Shown: positions 16,606 through 24,704 of the stretch, one piece after another
Layout of the letters: each line of letters opens with the position of its first letter
How positions within the stretch are numbered: the first letter of the stretch is position 1
Assembly: GCF_003418935.1 (NCBI RefSeq)
Contig: NZ_QVMT01000007.1
Span: forward strand, 62,001-126,000
DNA from: Emticicia sp. C21
Lineage (GTDB): Bacteria; Bacteroidota; Bacteroidia; Cytophagales; Spirosomataceae
Direction of reading: 5' to 3'
DNA length: 64,000 nucleotides
Notes under the pieces: model-generated
What the model was told of the DNA's origin: nothing
Databases searched by the model: none
Seen by the model: the letters and a program-made list of their open reading frames with translations, nothing else
Translations under genes and position numbers: made by a program

Positions 16606-18342
16606 ATGAAAATCAATCTATCAAATCTCTATAGTTTCATAAAAAGGTGTAAATCCCTTCTGATTTACACCTTTTCCTTTATACTTCTTTCAACCTCTAA
16701 CGTTCTAGCCCAAAAGGCTAATGAATTGATCATTACCGAAATTATGGCTGACCCTACCCCCACTAAAGGTTTGCCGGAGAAAGAATATATCGAATTATAT
16801 AATCGCTCGGATAAAGCTATTAGTTTCAATCAATTGGTTCTTTTTTATAATGCTAGTTCTGTCAGATTTCCTGATGTGTCTATTCAGCCTAATGAATATA
16901 TAATTGTTACACATCGGAATAATGTGACGGATTTTCAGTCTTATGGCAAGGTAGTTGGTTTGAATAATTTCTCACTCAACAATACAGGCTCTACTTTAAT
17001 TATAAAGGATGCTAAAAACACTACGATCTTCTCGGTAACTTATTCTGATAAATGGCATACCCCAAACAAAGCGCAAGGCTTTGCTTTAGAAATGATTGAT
17101 AAAGATTTTCCTTGCAGAGAAGAGGGTAATTGGACTTCAAGCGAGGTCGCCTTACAAGGCACTCCTGGCAAAGAGAACTCAGTAAAAGCATCACAACCCG
17201 ATTTAACTCCTCCTGAATTGGTCAGATATGAATTAGAAAACTCTTCAGCTCTAAAACTTATCTTTTCTGAAAAATTAGATAGTCTTTCTACTATTAGTGT
17301 TAATGCGTATACGTTTGATAAATCATTAAAAATAGAAAGTATAAGCATTGAAAGCCCTCAAAATCAATATGTGCATCTGGGGCTTGCTACTCCATTACAA
17401 GCAAATACCCATTATACCCTTACAGCCAGAAATATAGCAGATTGTTCGGGCAATGTGCTGAAAGAAACTAACCTGCCAATAGCCAATGTCCAACCTGCCG
17501 ATTCGGGCGATGTGGTGATTAATGAGGTTTTATTTAATCCCCGTAGCGGTGGTGAAGATTTTGTTGAAATATATAACCGAAGCAATAAATTTATAAGTCT
17601 GAAAGACTGGGTTTTGACCAATATTGATGCTAACGGAGCAATAGGCAACAGCAGGCCTATCAGCAATATAAATTACATTTTACAGCCCAAGCAGTTCTTA
17701 GCACTAAGCAGAAGTGCTGCGATTATTAAGGCTCAATATTTCAAAGCGGTTTCAGAAAATATTCTGGAGATGGCTTCTATCCCTACATTTCCTGATGAAA
17801 GTGGAACGGTTATCCTACTTAATGGAAATAAAAAAGTCTTTGATAGATTTGATTATTCTGAGGACTTGCATCATGTTTTGATTGATAATAAATCAGGAGT
17901 TTCTCTGGAAAAATCAGATTATAACCTCCCCTCTTCTATACTTTCTAACTGGCATTCAGCAGCAGCTTCCGAGGGTTATGCGACACCTGGTTATACTAAC
18001 TCGCAAGCGACATTAACCAATGTAAAAAATGCTTTTACTATAGACCCTGAAATTTTCACACCTGATAGCGATGGTGCTGATGATATAACACAATTGAAAT
18101 TCACCTTGGATAGGCACGGATATTTAGCCAATGTTTACATTTTTGATATAAATGGCCGCATGCTGAAACAATTAGCCCAAAATCAGTTATTAAGTCCCAA
18201 GGACCAGATAACATGGGATGGTAAAAACGGCAATAATGATATAGTAGCCGTGGGGTATTATATAATTTTGGTAGAATTGTTTAATACCAATGGAGAAAAA
18301 CTGGAATTTAAAGGAAAGGTAGTAGTAGGAAGCAAATATTAA
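16606..18342 (+). CDS. Secreted lamin-tail-domain protein with a FlgD/CHU_C-like C terminus
   Basis: 578 residues from ATG 16606 (a TTG just upstream is ignored). A signal peptide ends NVLAQ near residue 35. The first lamin-tail domain is at about 40-190 (LIITEIMADPTPTKG, EYIELYNRS), then an Ig-like region with ELVRYELENSSALKLIFSEK, then a second lamin-tail domain (VINEVLFNPRSGGEDFVEIY) and a C-terminal fold (ANVYIFDINGRMLKQL, ITWDGKNGNND) like the gliding-associated C-terminal or FlgD Ig domain. Such proteins are exported surface proteins of Bacteroidota; whether the end is a type IX secretion signal is unclear. Its stop overlaps that of the convergent LuxR receptor gene. A perfect hairpin lies within the signal-peptide codons (see the repeat at 16642). 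Confidence 0.8.
   Translation: MKINLSNLYSFIKRCKSLLIYTFSFILLSTSNVLAQKANELIITEIMADPTPTKGLPEKEYIELYNRSDKAISFNQLVLFYNASSVRFPDVSIQPNEYIIVTHRNNVTDFQSYGKVVGLNNFSLNNTGSTLIIKDAKNTTIFSVTYSDKWHTPNKAQGFALEMIDKDFPCREEGNWTSSEVALQGTPGKENSVKASQPDLTPPELVRYELENSSALKLIFSEKLDSLSTISVNAYTFDKSLKIESISIESPQNQYVHLGLATPLQANTHYTLTARNIADCSGNVLKETNLPIANVQPADSGDVVINEVLFNPRSGGEDFVEIYNRSNKFISLKDWVLTNIDANGAIGNSRPISNINYILQPKQFLALSRSAAIIKAQYFKAVSENILEMASIPTFPDESGTVILLNGNKKVFDRFDYSEDLHHVLIDNKSGVSLEKSDYNLPSSILSNWHSAAASEGYATPGYTNSQATLTNVKNAFTIDPEIFTPDSDGADDITQLKFTLDRHGYLANVYIFDINGRMLKQLAQNQLLSPKDQITWDGKNGNNDIVAVGYYIILVELFNTNGEKLEFKGKVVVGSKY
16642..16675 (+). promoter_or_regulatory. Terminator-like hairpin inside the signal-peptide codons of the lamin-tail gene
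   Basis: A perfect 14-bp stem (AAAAGGTGTAAATC at 16642-16655 with GATTTACACCTTTT at 16662-16675), loop CCTTCT, ending in four T's then CCTTT. The shape is that of an intrinsic terminator, yet it lies at codons 13-24 of an uninterrupted frame. It could act as an attenuator or merely protect or slow the message. No start codon lies just after it. Confidence 0.5.
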
Positions 18343-19802
18343 AGCCAACCTCTTTCTATCGCGACTTTTACAGCTTCTGCCTTACTACTGATTTCAAGTT
18401 TCTGGTAAATATTTTTCAGATGGGTACGCACTGTATGCGGACTAATAAACATCGCATCGCTAATATCCTGATAGGTAAAACCCTTGGCAAATGCAGTTAG
18501 TATCTCTATCTCACGCTTAGAAAGCGCCTCTTTTTCCATTACAAGCTTTTTCTCAACTATTTCAACTGCTTGTGTCTGCACTTCAACATCGGTATTTTGC
18601 TTTAGGTTAGTAAATAAGTATTCTTTTACTCTCACAACCATCGCTACCGATAAAATGATGATTTCGAATAAAAAACCGAATAAATAGGCATAGGGTTGTA
18701 CAATCCAGATGTCGAAAATATGATTGAAGTATTGGGGTAAAATATAAGAAAGAATTGGCGGAATAACTGAAATGAGATAAATGCGTGACATGGTATTTTT
18801 GCGAACCGAGGCCAATACAGTCAGGTAAAGGAAAGACAAAACGGTGATAAAGAAAATGCGAGCCGTCCAACCAGAAAATTGTACATAGGCATCAGAGACT
18901 CCTGCAATCCAGAGTGGTGAAAAAAGTGAGGGCAATAATAAAGCCCAGAATATAATGCTCATTACACGGAGCGTGCGTTCAAAAAAAGGTCGGTCAGCTA
19001 ATGAGAGTTTTGTAAAGGCAATTACAAACAGGATACTCCAGAAAAATACACTATAACTGAAATATTGTGTTAAATCTACTACACTATTCCTCTGGAAATT
19101 AGCAGGAAGATATTCATATAAGAATCCATCCAGGTGCAGAAAAACCAAGATAAGGCTTAATACATACATGCCATAGAAATAGAAAATCCGCATATTGAGC
19201 AGGTAGGCTATAAGGAAATTTCCTACTACTGCTAAAATCAGAATTCCTATAATAATACCCCAGAAGAAATTAAGCTGTCTATCACTTTTTTCAAAAGCCT
19301 TTGGGTTCCAGATAATAATCGGGAACTTGATAGAGTTCAACACGTTCTTACCTTTCAGATAAATAGTATACCTCTCTCCGGCTTTCAGGTGTATCGGAAA
19401 AACAAAATCCCTATGCACATAAGGGCGATTGATAATGGGAGTAAGACAACTAAGATTTTCAAAAGACTGGACGATTTTTCCTTTCTGAACCAGATAAAAA
19501 TTCAATTTATCAAAAATCGCACTATTCACATGAAATAGATACTGGCTCTCTACTTTGCTTCCTACCTCAAGCCTCACCCATCCTATTCGTTTTCCCCAGC
19601 CCAGATTAGGGATTCCTACTTTCGATAAATGAAAATACTCCTGCTTGGCTTCTATGAGGTTATCAATTGTAATGGCATTAGATGAATCTTTCAGAACAAA
19701 CATATTCTCTTTAATCTCCTGTTTCTGCAAACTATTATCCAGCCAGATCGTGCTCTGGCAGAAAGTAGTAATGGGTAGTAAAAAAAGGAGTAGCAAGCGC
19801 AT
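18339..19802 (-). CDS. Membrane receptor: 7TM-DISM sensor fused to a LuxR-type helix-turn-helix
   Basis: 487 residues. Order: signal peptide (1-16), an outside jelly-roll sensor (7TMR-DISMED2-like, about 20-170), seven hydrophobic helices (about 180-395), a short coiled linker, and a LuxR/GerE helix-turn-helix at about 425-487 (LSKREIEILTAFAKGFTYQDI, then HTVRTHLKNIYQKL). It is a one-component receptor whose DNA-binding domain stays at the membrane. The ligand may be a carbohydrate, as in other DISMED2 receptors. The gene is convergent with the lamin-tail gene and divergent from the surface-protein block at 19908-24264, which it may control; that is inference from position. Confidence 0.9.
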   Translation of the reverse strand: MRLLLLFLLPITTFCQSTIWLDNSLQKQEIKENMFVLKDSSNAITIDNLIEAKQEYFHLSKVGIPNLGWGKRIGWVRLEVGSKVESQYLFHVNSAIFDKLNFYLVQKGKIVQSFENLSCLTPIINRPYVHRDFVFPIHLKAGERYTIYLKGKNVLNSIKFPIIIWNPKAFEKSDRQLNFFWGIIIGILILAVVGNFLIAYLLNMRIFYFYGMYVLSLILVFLHLDGFLYEYLPANFQRNSVVDLTQYFSYSVFFWSILFVIAFTKLSLADRPFFERTLRVMSIIFWALLLPSLFSPLWIAGVSDAYVQFSGWTARIFFITVLSFLYLTVLASVRKNTMSRIYLISVIPPILSYILPQYFNHIFDIWIVQPYAYLFGFLFEIIILSVAMVVRVKEYLFTNLKQNTDVEVQTQAVEIVEKKLVMEKEALSKREIEILTAFAKGFTYQDISDAMFISPHTVRTHLKNIYQKLEISSKAEAVKVAIERGWL

Positions 19803-19907
19803 TTATTCTGGGTTTTGTGGCAATTTAAGTAAAATACCACAAATGCGGTATTGAATTATGCCATAATCTACACCTCATTTGCAAAAGATTTCTCAACAAG
19901 AATAGCT

Positions 19908-20195
19908 ATGAAAAAACCTAAGCTGCTTTTGCCTGACCTGAAAATACTGTTACAAAACCAAAACTTTATATTACAGTACCCGACCGAGACAGAGCCACGT
20001 TTTCAAGCATTTTTTGAAAGCGTTGAAATGTTGGCTCTGTTAAATAAAATCAGTTTAAAGAAACGCCTGAGCAGCCAGATTTATTTAGCCATGATTCATT
20101 TCCAATTCAAAGATTTTATTCAATTAAGCTCCCCTGGCCGGTGGCAACTATCCCTATTAGTATTGATTGGAAGAACTTTGGGTTACCGAATTTAA
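19908..20195 (+). CDS. Small basic protein, function unknown
   Basis: 95 residues from ATG 19908 (MKKPKLLLPD...); an upstream in-frame ATG at 19851 would add 19 residues but lies in the divergent promoter region. Mixed helix and strand, no signal peptide, and no family that I recognise. It ends 12 bp before the S74 fibre gene, so the two are probably one transcript. Confidence 0.45.
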   Translation: MKKPKLLLPDLKILLQNQNFILQYPTETEPRFQAFFESVEMLALLNKISLKKRLSSQIYLAMIHFQFKDFIQLSSPGRWQLSLLVLIGRTLGYRI

Positions 20196-20207
20196 ACAAA
20201 CAAAACC

Positions 20208-22316
20208 ATGAAAAAAACCTTACTATTATTGATGCTACTGCCTACCATACTATTAGGCCAGAACTACACTATTCAGAATAATACCAATAGTCTTATTCTG
20301 ACACCACAGGGTATCCAAACTCAAAAAGATAAGGGAAGCTATCTCTTGAACGATAATGTTTCGCTAGGCTACGATGCTCTTAAAAACAATAAAGCGTATA
20401 GTGGCATTGGTGTGGGCAATACCGCTATTGGTTTTCAGGCACTCAGAGATAATGCCATTGACTCTTTAGGTGGCACTTATGGCTTTTACAATATTGGTAT
20501 AGGTTCCAATGCTTTATTACAAAACCAGACAGGGTATCTGAATACCGCCATCGGAACTGATGCACTATCACTAGGTACTTTAGCCAGAAGAAATATAGCC
20601 ATAGGTGCATCAGCCGGGAGAGATATAGATGCCGATTATAATATTGCCATTGGTGTAAATGCCATGAGTGGGCGAAAATATGGGAATAGAAACACTGTTA
20701 TTGGTCATGAAGCGGGTGTATTTTCAGGCTCTCCTACAACCGTTGATAGTGCGAATGTATTGATAGGCTACAAAGCGGGCTCAGGCATTAGCTTAGGAAG
20801 CAATAAACTTTACATCGCCAATTCAGAAACCACTAACCCATTAATCTGGGGAGATTTCAATTTGAAGTACTTGGGTATAAGTGGAAAGGTAGGTATCAAC
20901 ACCAAAACACCTGCTAACAATCTTCATGTAAATGAGGCTTTTGCTGCTAATAATTTTGCTTCCTTTACAAATAGCATTACCGGTTCAACTGTTAATGATG
21001 GACTTATTGTGGGTATTACAGGCGCAGCTGATGCCTATATTCTGCAAAAAGAGAATAAAAGCCTTTTTTTTGGCACAAATAATTCGGTAGCCATGGGTAT
21101 CAGGTCTACCGGTAACGTTAGCATCGGAGGCGCTCCTGCTGATTTCAAACTTCAGATATTTAATGGTGACCTGGCTATCACGAATCAGCTTGATAATAAG
21201 CATTGGATACTAGGCTATAATGCCAGTGCCGATTATTTTGGCATATTTGAGCAACTACTCGCAGCACCTCGACTCGTCATCGCTAATGGTGGCAATGTGG
21301 GTATTGGCACTTCTACCCCTACCAGTAAATTACAGGTAAGCAATGGCATTTTCACCTTACACAATTCGGCTGATAACAAGCGTTGGTCATTGGGATATGA
21401 CGCAACTGACGACTATTTTTATATTGATGAACTAGGTATTGCCCGCAGGTTTTATATCAAAAACGGAGGTAATGTGGGTATAGGACTGGATAATCCCTCT
21501 GAAATGCTTCACGTTTGGGACAATATTCAATCGTGGAATTACTATGCTGAAAATAATATTGGTATCCGCACAACTAACCCGGATTTCCCCTTAGAAATTA
21601 ATGGAGCCTCTAATCGTAATTATAGTTATGGTTATCTGAATAGTACCGCTCATACCGGTACGGCATCCGGGGCAAATGATTATTCTATGAAAGCTTCGCA
21701 CCGGATATTAGCTACAGAATTTAACGCCTATTCTGACGCCCGCCATAAGAAAGTATTAAGCTTAGCTGATAATAAGCAGGATTTAGCCCTCCTGAATCAA
21801 TTACAGGTAAAGCACTATCAATACATTGACACCATTAGCAAAAGCAACTCACCAAAGTATGGCTTTATAGCTCAGGAAGTGGAAAAAGTTCTGCCCGAGG
21901 CTGTTACAAAAATCGGCACTGAATATATACCTGATATGTTTTGCCTAGCTACAAAAACAATATTTGATGAAGGTAAACATGAGCTCTATATCACATTACC
22001 TACTGCCCATAGTTATCAGAAAGGTGATATGATAAAAATTATTACTAACAAGGAGCACTTTAAAACCGTGTCCCAAATAATTGACAATCAAACAATTGTA
22101 GTGGGAAACTGGTTAGAGAAAACAGATAAAGTTTTTATCTTTGGTAAAAAAGTAAAGGATTTCCGCACAGTTGATTACGACAGAATCTTCACACTAGGTA
22201 TAAGTGCCATTCAGGAACTGAATAGAGAGCTGGAAAACATGAAAACAGCCTACGAACATAGGCTCTCGGCACTTGAAACGAAAATGAATAGTATTCTCAA
22301 CCAAAACGGAAAATAA
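20208..22316 (+). CDS. Secreted fibre-like protein with YadA-type head repeats and an S74 intramolecular chaperone
   Basis: 702 residues. A signal peptide (1-17, LLGQ) is followed by repeats NTAIGFQAL / NIGIGSNALL / NTAIGTDAL / NIAIGASAG / NIAIGVNAM (about 80-170) like the beta-roll of trimeric autotransporter heads, then VGIGTxTPxxKLxV modules typical of fibre shafts. The C-terminal part (about 500-620) is a peptidase S74 domain: Ser509-Asp510-Ala511-Arg512-His513-Lys514 is the SDxRxK self-cleavage motif, then YGFIAQEVEKVLPEAV. In phage tailspikes this domain helps a trimer fold and then cuts itself off. No phage genes lie near, so this is a host surface or matrix fibre. A coiled coil (ELNRELENMKTAYEHRLSALE) ends the protein. 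Confidence 0.85.
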   Translation: MKKTLLLLMLLPTILLGQNYTIQNNTNSLILTPQGIQTQKDKGSYLLNDNVSLGYDALKNNKAYSGIGVGNTAIGFQALRDNAIDSLGGTYGFYNIGIGSNALLQNQTGYLNTAIGTDALSLGTLARRNIAIGASAGRDIDADYNIAIGVNAMSGRKYGNRNTVIGHEAGVFSGSPTTVDSANVLIGYKAGSGISLGSNKLYIANSETTNPLIWGDFNLKYLGISGKVGINTKTPANNLHVNEAFAANNFASFTNSITGSTVNDGLIVGITGAADAYILQKENKSLFFGTNNSVAMGIRSTGNVSIGGAPADFKLQIFNGDLAITNQLDNKHWILGYNASADYFGIFEQLLAAPRLVIANGGNVGIGTSTPTSKLQVSNGIFTLHNSADNKRWSLGYDATDDYFYIDELGIARRFYIKNGGNVGIGLDNPSEMLHVWDNIQSWNYYAENNIGIRTTNPDFPLEINGASNRNYSYGYLNSTAHTGTASGANDYSMKASHRILATEFNAYSDARHKKVLSLADNKQDLALLNQLQVKHYQYIDTISKSNSPKYGFIAQEVEKVLPEAVTKIGTEYIPDMFCLATKTIFDEGKHELYITLPTAHSYQKGDMIKIITNKEHFKTVSQIIDNQTIVVGNWLEKTDKVFIFGKKVKDFRTVDYDRIFTLGISAIQELNRELENMKTAYEHRLSALETKMNSILNQNGK

Positions 22317-22317
22317 C

Positions 22318-23340
22318 ATGAAAACTATCCTATTATTACTATTACTGCCCACTTTACTTTTTGCACAGATAGATTCAAAAGTACAAGCCGGTAAAACTTC
22401 TCTTGTCGGTAAATGGACAAATAACCAATTCGGTTTTGCCATGGTGCTACAACTCAATGCCGATGGAAGTGGCAAGTTTGATGAAGAAAAAATCACCTAC
22501 ACATCTACAGCTACCATACTATCAATGAAACAGGATGGTGAAACAACCAATTATAAATACGTTTTACAAAATGGACAATTAACGCTTTCAGGCGGAGATT
22601 TAGATGCACCTATCACTTTTGCCAAAGGTGATGGCGCCACGAATACTGCTACCGCTGTTCAGAAATCTACTCCTACTACCTCACCATCAACCAAATCCGG
22701 TGGTTCATCTATTGTTGGTACCTGGTCAGGCAATGGAGAAACGATGGTTTTCCAAGCAAGTGGACAAGGTTCGTATAATGGGGTTGGTTTTCAGTACAAT
22801 ACATCGGGCAATAATGTATCTATCACCGGAGCCACAGGCACTACTACCTTGCAATATGCAGTCAATGGCAATTATCTGACTTTAAGTGGCAATGGCACAA
22901 CAGCTATTCTGCAAAAAGGCACAGCCAATGGATCAACAGCAGGCGGATATGGGCAAACATCGACTGGCAATTCAGGCGGAGGTGGTGGTATAGACCAGAG
23001 TATTGTAGGTAAATGGTGCTGGGCAAATACTTCTTCTACTTCGTCAAGTAGCTATAATAGTACCAAATGTATTGTCATTAATGGCAACGGCTCTTATGAA
23101 TATTATGCCGAGGGCTCAATCAGTGGATACGGTGGTGGTGGTTATGGAGGGTCAAACAGTAAAAGTTCTGATAGAGGGACCTGGAAACTGGAGGGAAACA
23201 GAATACACGTGCAATCTCAGGCAGAGGGATACAAAGTGTATTCTTTTGAAAAGCGGAATCACCCGAAAAATGGAGATCCAATGATAGTGATTGATGGAGA
23301 CACTTATGTAACCTATTACAAAAAAGCTCCCTGGAGATGA
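22318..23340 (+). CDS. Secreted protein with three VGxW lipocalin-like modules
   Basis: 340 residues. Signal peptide 1-16 (LLFAQ). Three modules start with the same pattern: SLVGKWTNN (about 27), SIVGTWSGN (about 130) and SIVGKWCWA (about 228). The first two continue with a short beta-rich domain ending in LTLSGG or LTLSGN. Linkers are rich in Thr/Ser/Gly, and the last one has the glycine run GYGGGGYGG. The layout suggests repeats of a small lipocalin-like (DUF5640-style) barrel. Function unknown. It starts 1 bp after the fibre gene, and its stop overlaps the start of the next gene (ATGA at 23337), so it is translationally linked to both. Confidence 0.65.
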   Translation: MKTILLLLLLPTLLFAQIDSKVQAGKTSLVGKWTNNQFGFAMVLQLNADGSGKFDEEKITYTSTATILSMKQDGETTNYKYVLQNGQLTLSGGDLDAPITFAKGDGATNTATAVQKSTPTTSPSTKSGGSSIVGTWSGNGETMVFQASGQGSYNGVGFQYNTSGNNVSITGATGTTTLQYAVNGNYLTLSGNGTTAILQKGTANGSTAGGYGQTSTGNSGGGGGIDQSIVGKWCWANTSSTSSSSYNSTKCIVINGNGSYEYYAEGSISGYGGGGYGGSNSKSSDRGTWKLEGNRIHVQSQAEGYKVYSFEKRNHPKNGDPMIVIDGDTYVTYYKKAPWR

Positions 23341-23747
23341 GATATACCCAAGCACGCCAGCCATTTTACATCCGTAATAGTGCTTATATTATCTTAAGTA
23401 CAGGCTTACTATTTCTATTAGGTGCAATATTTATCTATAGTAGTCAATATGCTTTTATGAAAGAAGCGCGTAAAACCACAGGTCTTGTAACAGGTTTTGA
23501 TATACCCAAAGGTAAAGTGCTCAAAAGACCAGTTATTGAATTTTATACTTCTGCCCAAAAAAAGCATACTTACTATCATTCAGAGGGAACGAATCCTCCG
23601 AAATACAAGAAAGGTGAGGAAGTAATAGTATATTACAATCCGCTGAATCCTGAAGATGTGAGTTTGGGATATAGCTTCATTCCCATGATTATCCTGAGCA
23701 TATTCGGGTTGGTATTTACAGGAGTGGGTATAGCTATACGAAGATAA
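23337..23747 (+). CDS. DUF3592 family membrane protein
   Basis: 136 residues: a membrane helix at about 12-34, a small outside or periplasmic beta domain with VIEFYTSAQKKHTYYHSEGTNPPKYKKGEEVIVYYNP, and a second helix at about 115-133. The YNPxNPEDV ending of the beta domain is the DUF3592 hallmark. Function unknown. The start overlaps the stop of the VGxW gene (ATGA). A paralogue lies 80 bp further on. Confidence 0.8.
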   Translation: MRYTQARQPFYIRNSAYIILSTGLLFLLGAIFIYSSQYAFMKEARKTTGLVTGFDIPKGKVLKRPVIEFYTSAQKKHTYYHSEGTNPPKYKKGEEVIVYYNPLNPEDVSLGYSFIPMIILSIFGLVFTGVGIAIRR

Positions 23748-23769
23748 GTATATGCATAAACACTGAATA

Positions 23770-23788
23770 GACGATTTAAAAAATCGTC
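23770..23788. terminator. Hairpin between the two DUF3592 genes, possible terminator
   Basis: An 8-bp stem GACGATTT/AAATCGTC with loop AAA. The T tract after it is weak (ATACATATT), so it may only reduce read-through or mark the end of the upstream transcript. Confidence 0.4.
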
Positions 23789-23826
23789 ATACATATTAAA
23801 CCTTATTATCATATATTATACAAATC

Positions 23827-24264
23827 ATGAACAAAACAGACCCTCTCAGATATGTAATGCTCCTTTTCCTGCTTATAGGCGTTGGTTTTCTTGGTGGAGC
23901 TATCTATTCCTATATCTCTCACAAAAATTTCATGGCATCAGCCACTAAAACTAGTGGAAGAGTCATAAACCTACACTCCAATAGAAGAGGCAGTAAGGCT
24001 CCTGTGGTTGAGTATAGCGATGCCAGTGGCAAAGCCCATTTTTATTACCACAATGTCTATACGAAACCTTCTGCTTATGATTTGGGCGAAACTGTAGAAC
24101 TCTACTTTAGTCCTGCGGATCCTGAAGATGCTACTATGGGTGGCATTTCAGTAATGGCTATTATTTTTGGGTTTATAGGCTTCATCTTTACCTTAATATC
24201 AGTTGTTTGTATCAAGGTTTTTTGGAATCAACCAGCAGTCATCTTACCTCAAAAACGTTATTAG
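23827..24264 (+). CDS. DUF3592 family membrane protein (paralogue)
   Basis: 145 residues with the same layout as its neighbour at 23337: N-terminal helix, beta domain (VVEYSDASGKAHFYYH, VELYFSPADPEDATMGG), C-terminal helix. The shared YFSPADPEDA/YYNPLNPEDV motif shows that the two are tandem paralogues that have diverged. Function unknown. Confidence 0.8.
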   Translation: MNKTDPLRYVMLLFLLIGVGFLGGAIYSYISHKNFMASATKTSGRVINLHSNRRGSKAPVVEYSDASGKAHFYYHNVYTKPSAYDLGETVELYFSPADPEDATMGGISVMAIIFGFIGFIFTLISVVCIKVFWNQPAVILPQKRY

Positions 24265-24277
24265 TTCTTGCAGTGCA

Positions 24278-24418
24278 TTATCTCAGTTTCTTGCTCTGTC
24301 TTTGGGTCATTAAATTATTTCTGTAATTTCTCTGCTCTTCACGCTCTAAATGTATACCGTAGGCAGAGACGCATCCTAATGCTACAACTTGCGAAACTAT
24401 AAATAATACAACTATCAT
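24278..24418 (-). CDS. Doubtful small membrane peptide or lipoprotein ORF
   Basis: From the ATG at 24418 the frame gives 46 residues: a hydrophobic stretch MIVVLFIVSQVVALGCVSAY, whose ALGC could be a lipobox, then a charged tail (LEREEQRNYRNN, RQSKK). That is how small bacterial membrane peptides look, but nothing else supports it; the longer 103-codon frame upstream of the ATG reads as noise. It converges on the DUF3592 gene. Confidence 0.25.
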   Translation of the reverse strand: MIVVLFIVSQVVALGCVSAYGIHLEREEQRNYRNNLMTQRQSKKLR

Positions 24419-24484
24419 GGCTTTAAATGTTTTACATAATATATATATCAAAACATTTGCCAAGTCAGAAAACAGCCTAAAAAT

Positions 24485-24518
24485 CAGTTTTTTGGGGAAC
24501 GAGTTCCCCAAAAAACTG
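24485..24518. terminator. Perfect 15-bp hairpin, probable bidirectional terminator
   Basis: Left arm 24485-24499 and right arm 24504-24518 pair perfectly, with loop CGAG. Each arm holds GGGG/CCCC next to a run of six T or A, so the T tract is inside the stem. It lies 220 bp after the second DUF3592 gene. Confidence 0.55.
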
Positions 24519-24704
24519 TGAATTTGTGTGATTATGCCTCCGTATAGCTTTAACTCTCCACTTATCAAGAATCCTCTATAGACGTACAACGACTCAATAA
24601 TAATTTAGCAGGTAGTCTTAACAATGATTCAAGACAGGAATATCTGGATTTCATAATTTTCGATTATCTTGCATCTAAGGATTTACTTATTCATAGTTAT
24701 TCAA

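Larger units (their letters stand above)
24265..24704. other. Intergenic region with a strong hairpin and a doubtful small ORF
   Basis: It contains a perfect 15-bp inverted repeat (24485-24518) and, on the minus strand, a frame of 46 codons (24278-24418). No good -7 element was seen before the hydrolase gene at 24705. Confidence 0.5.
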
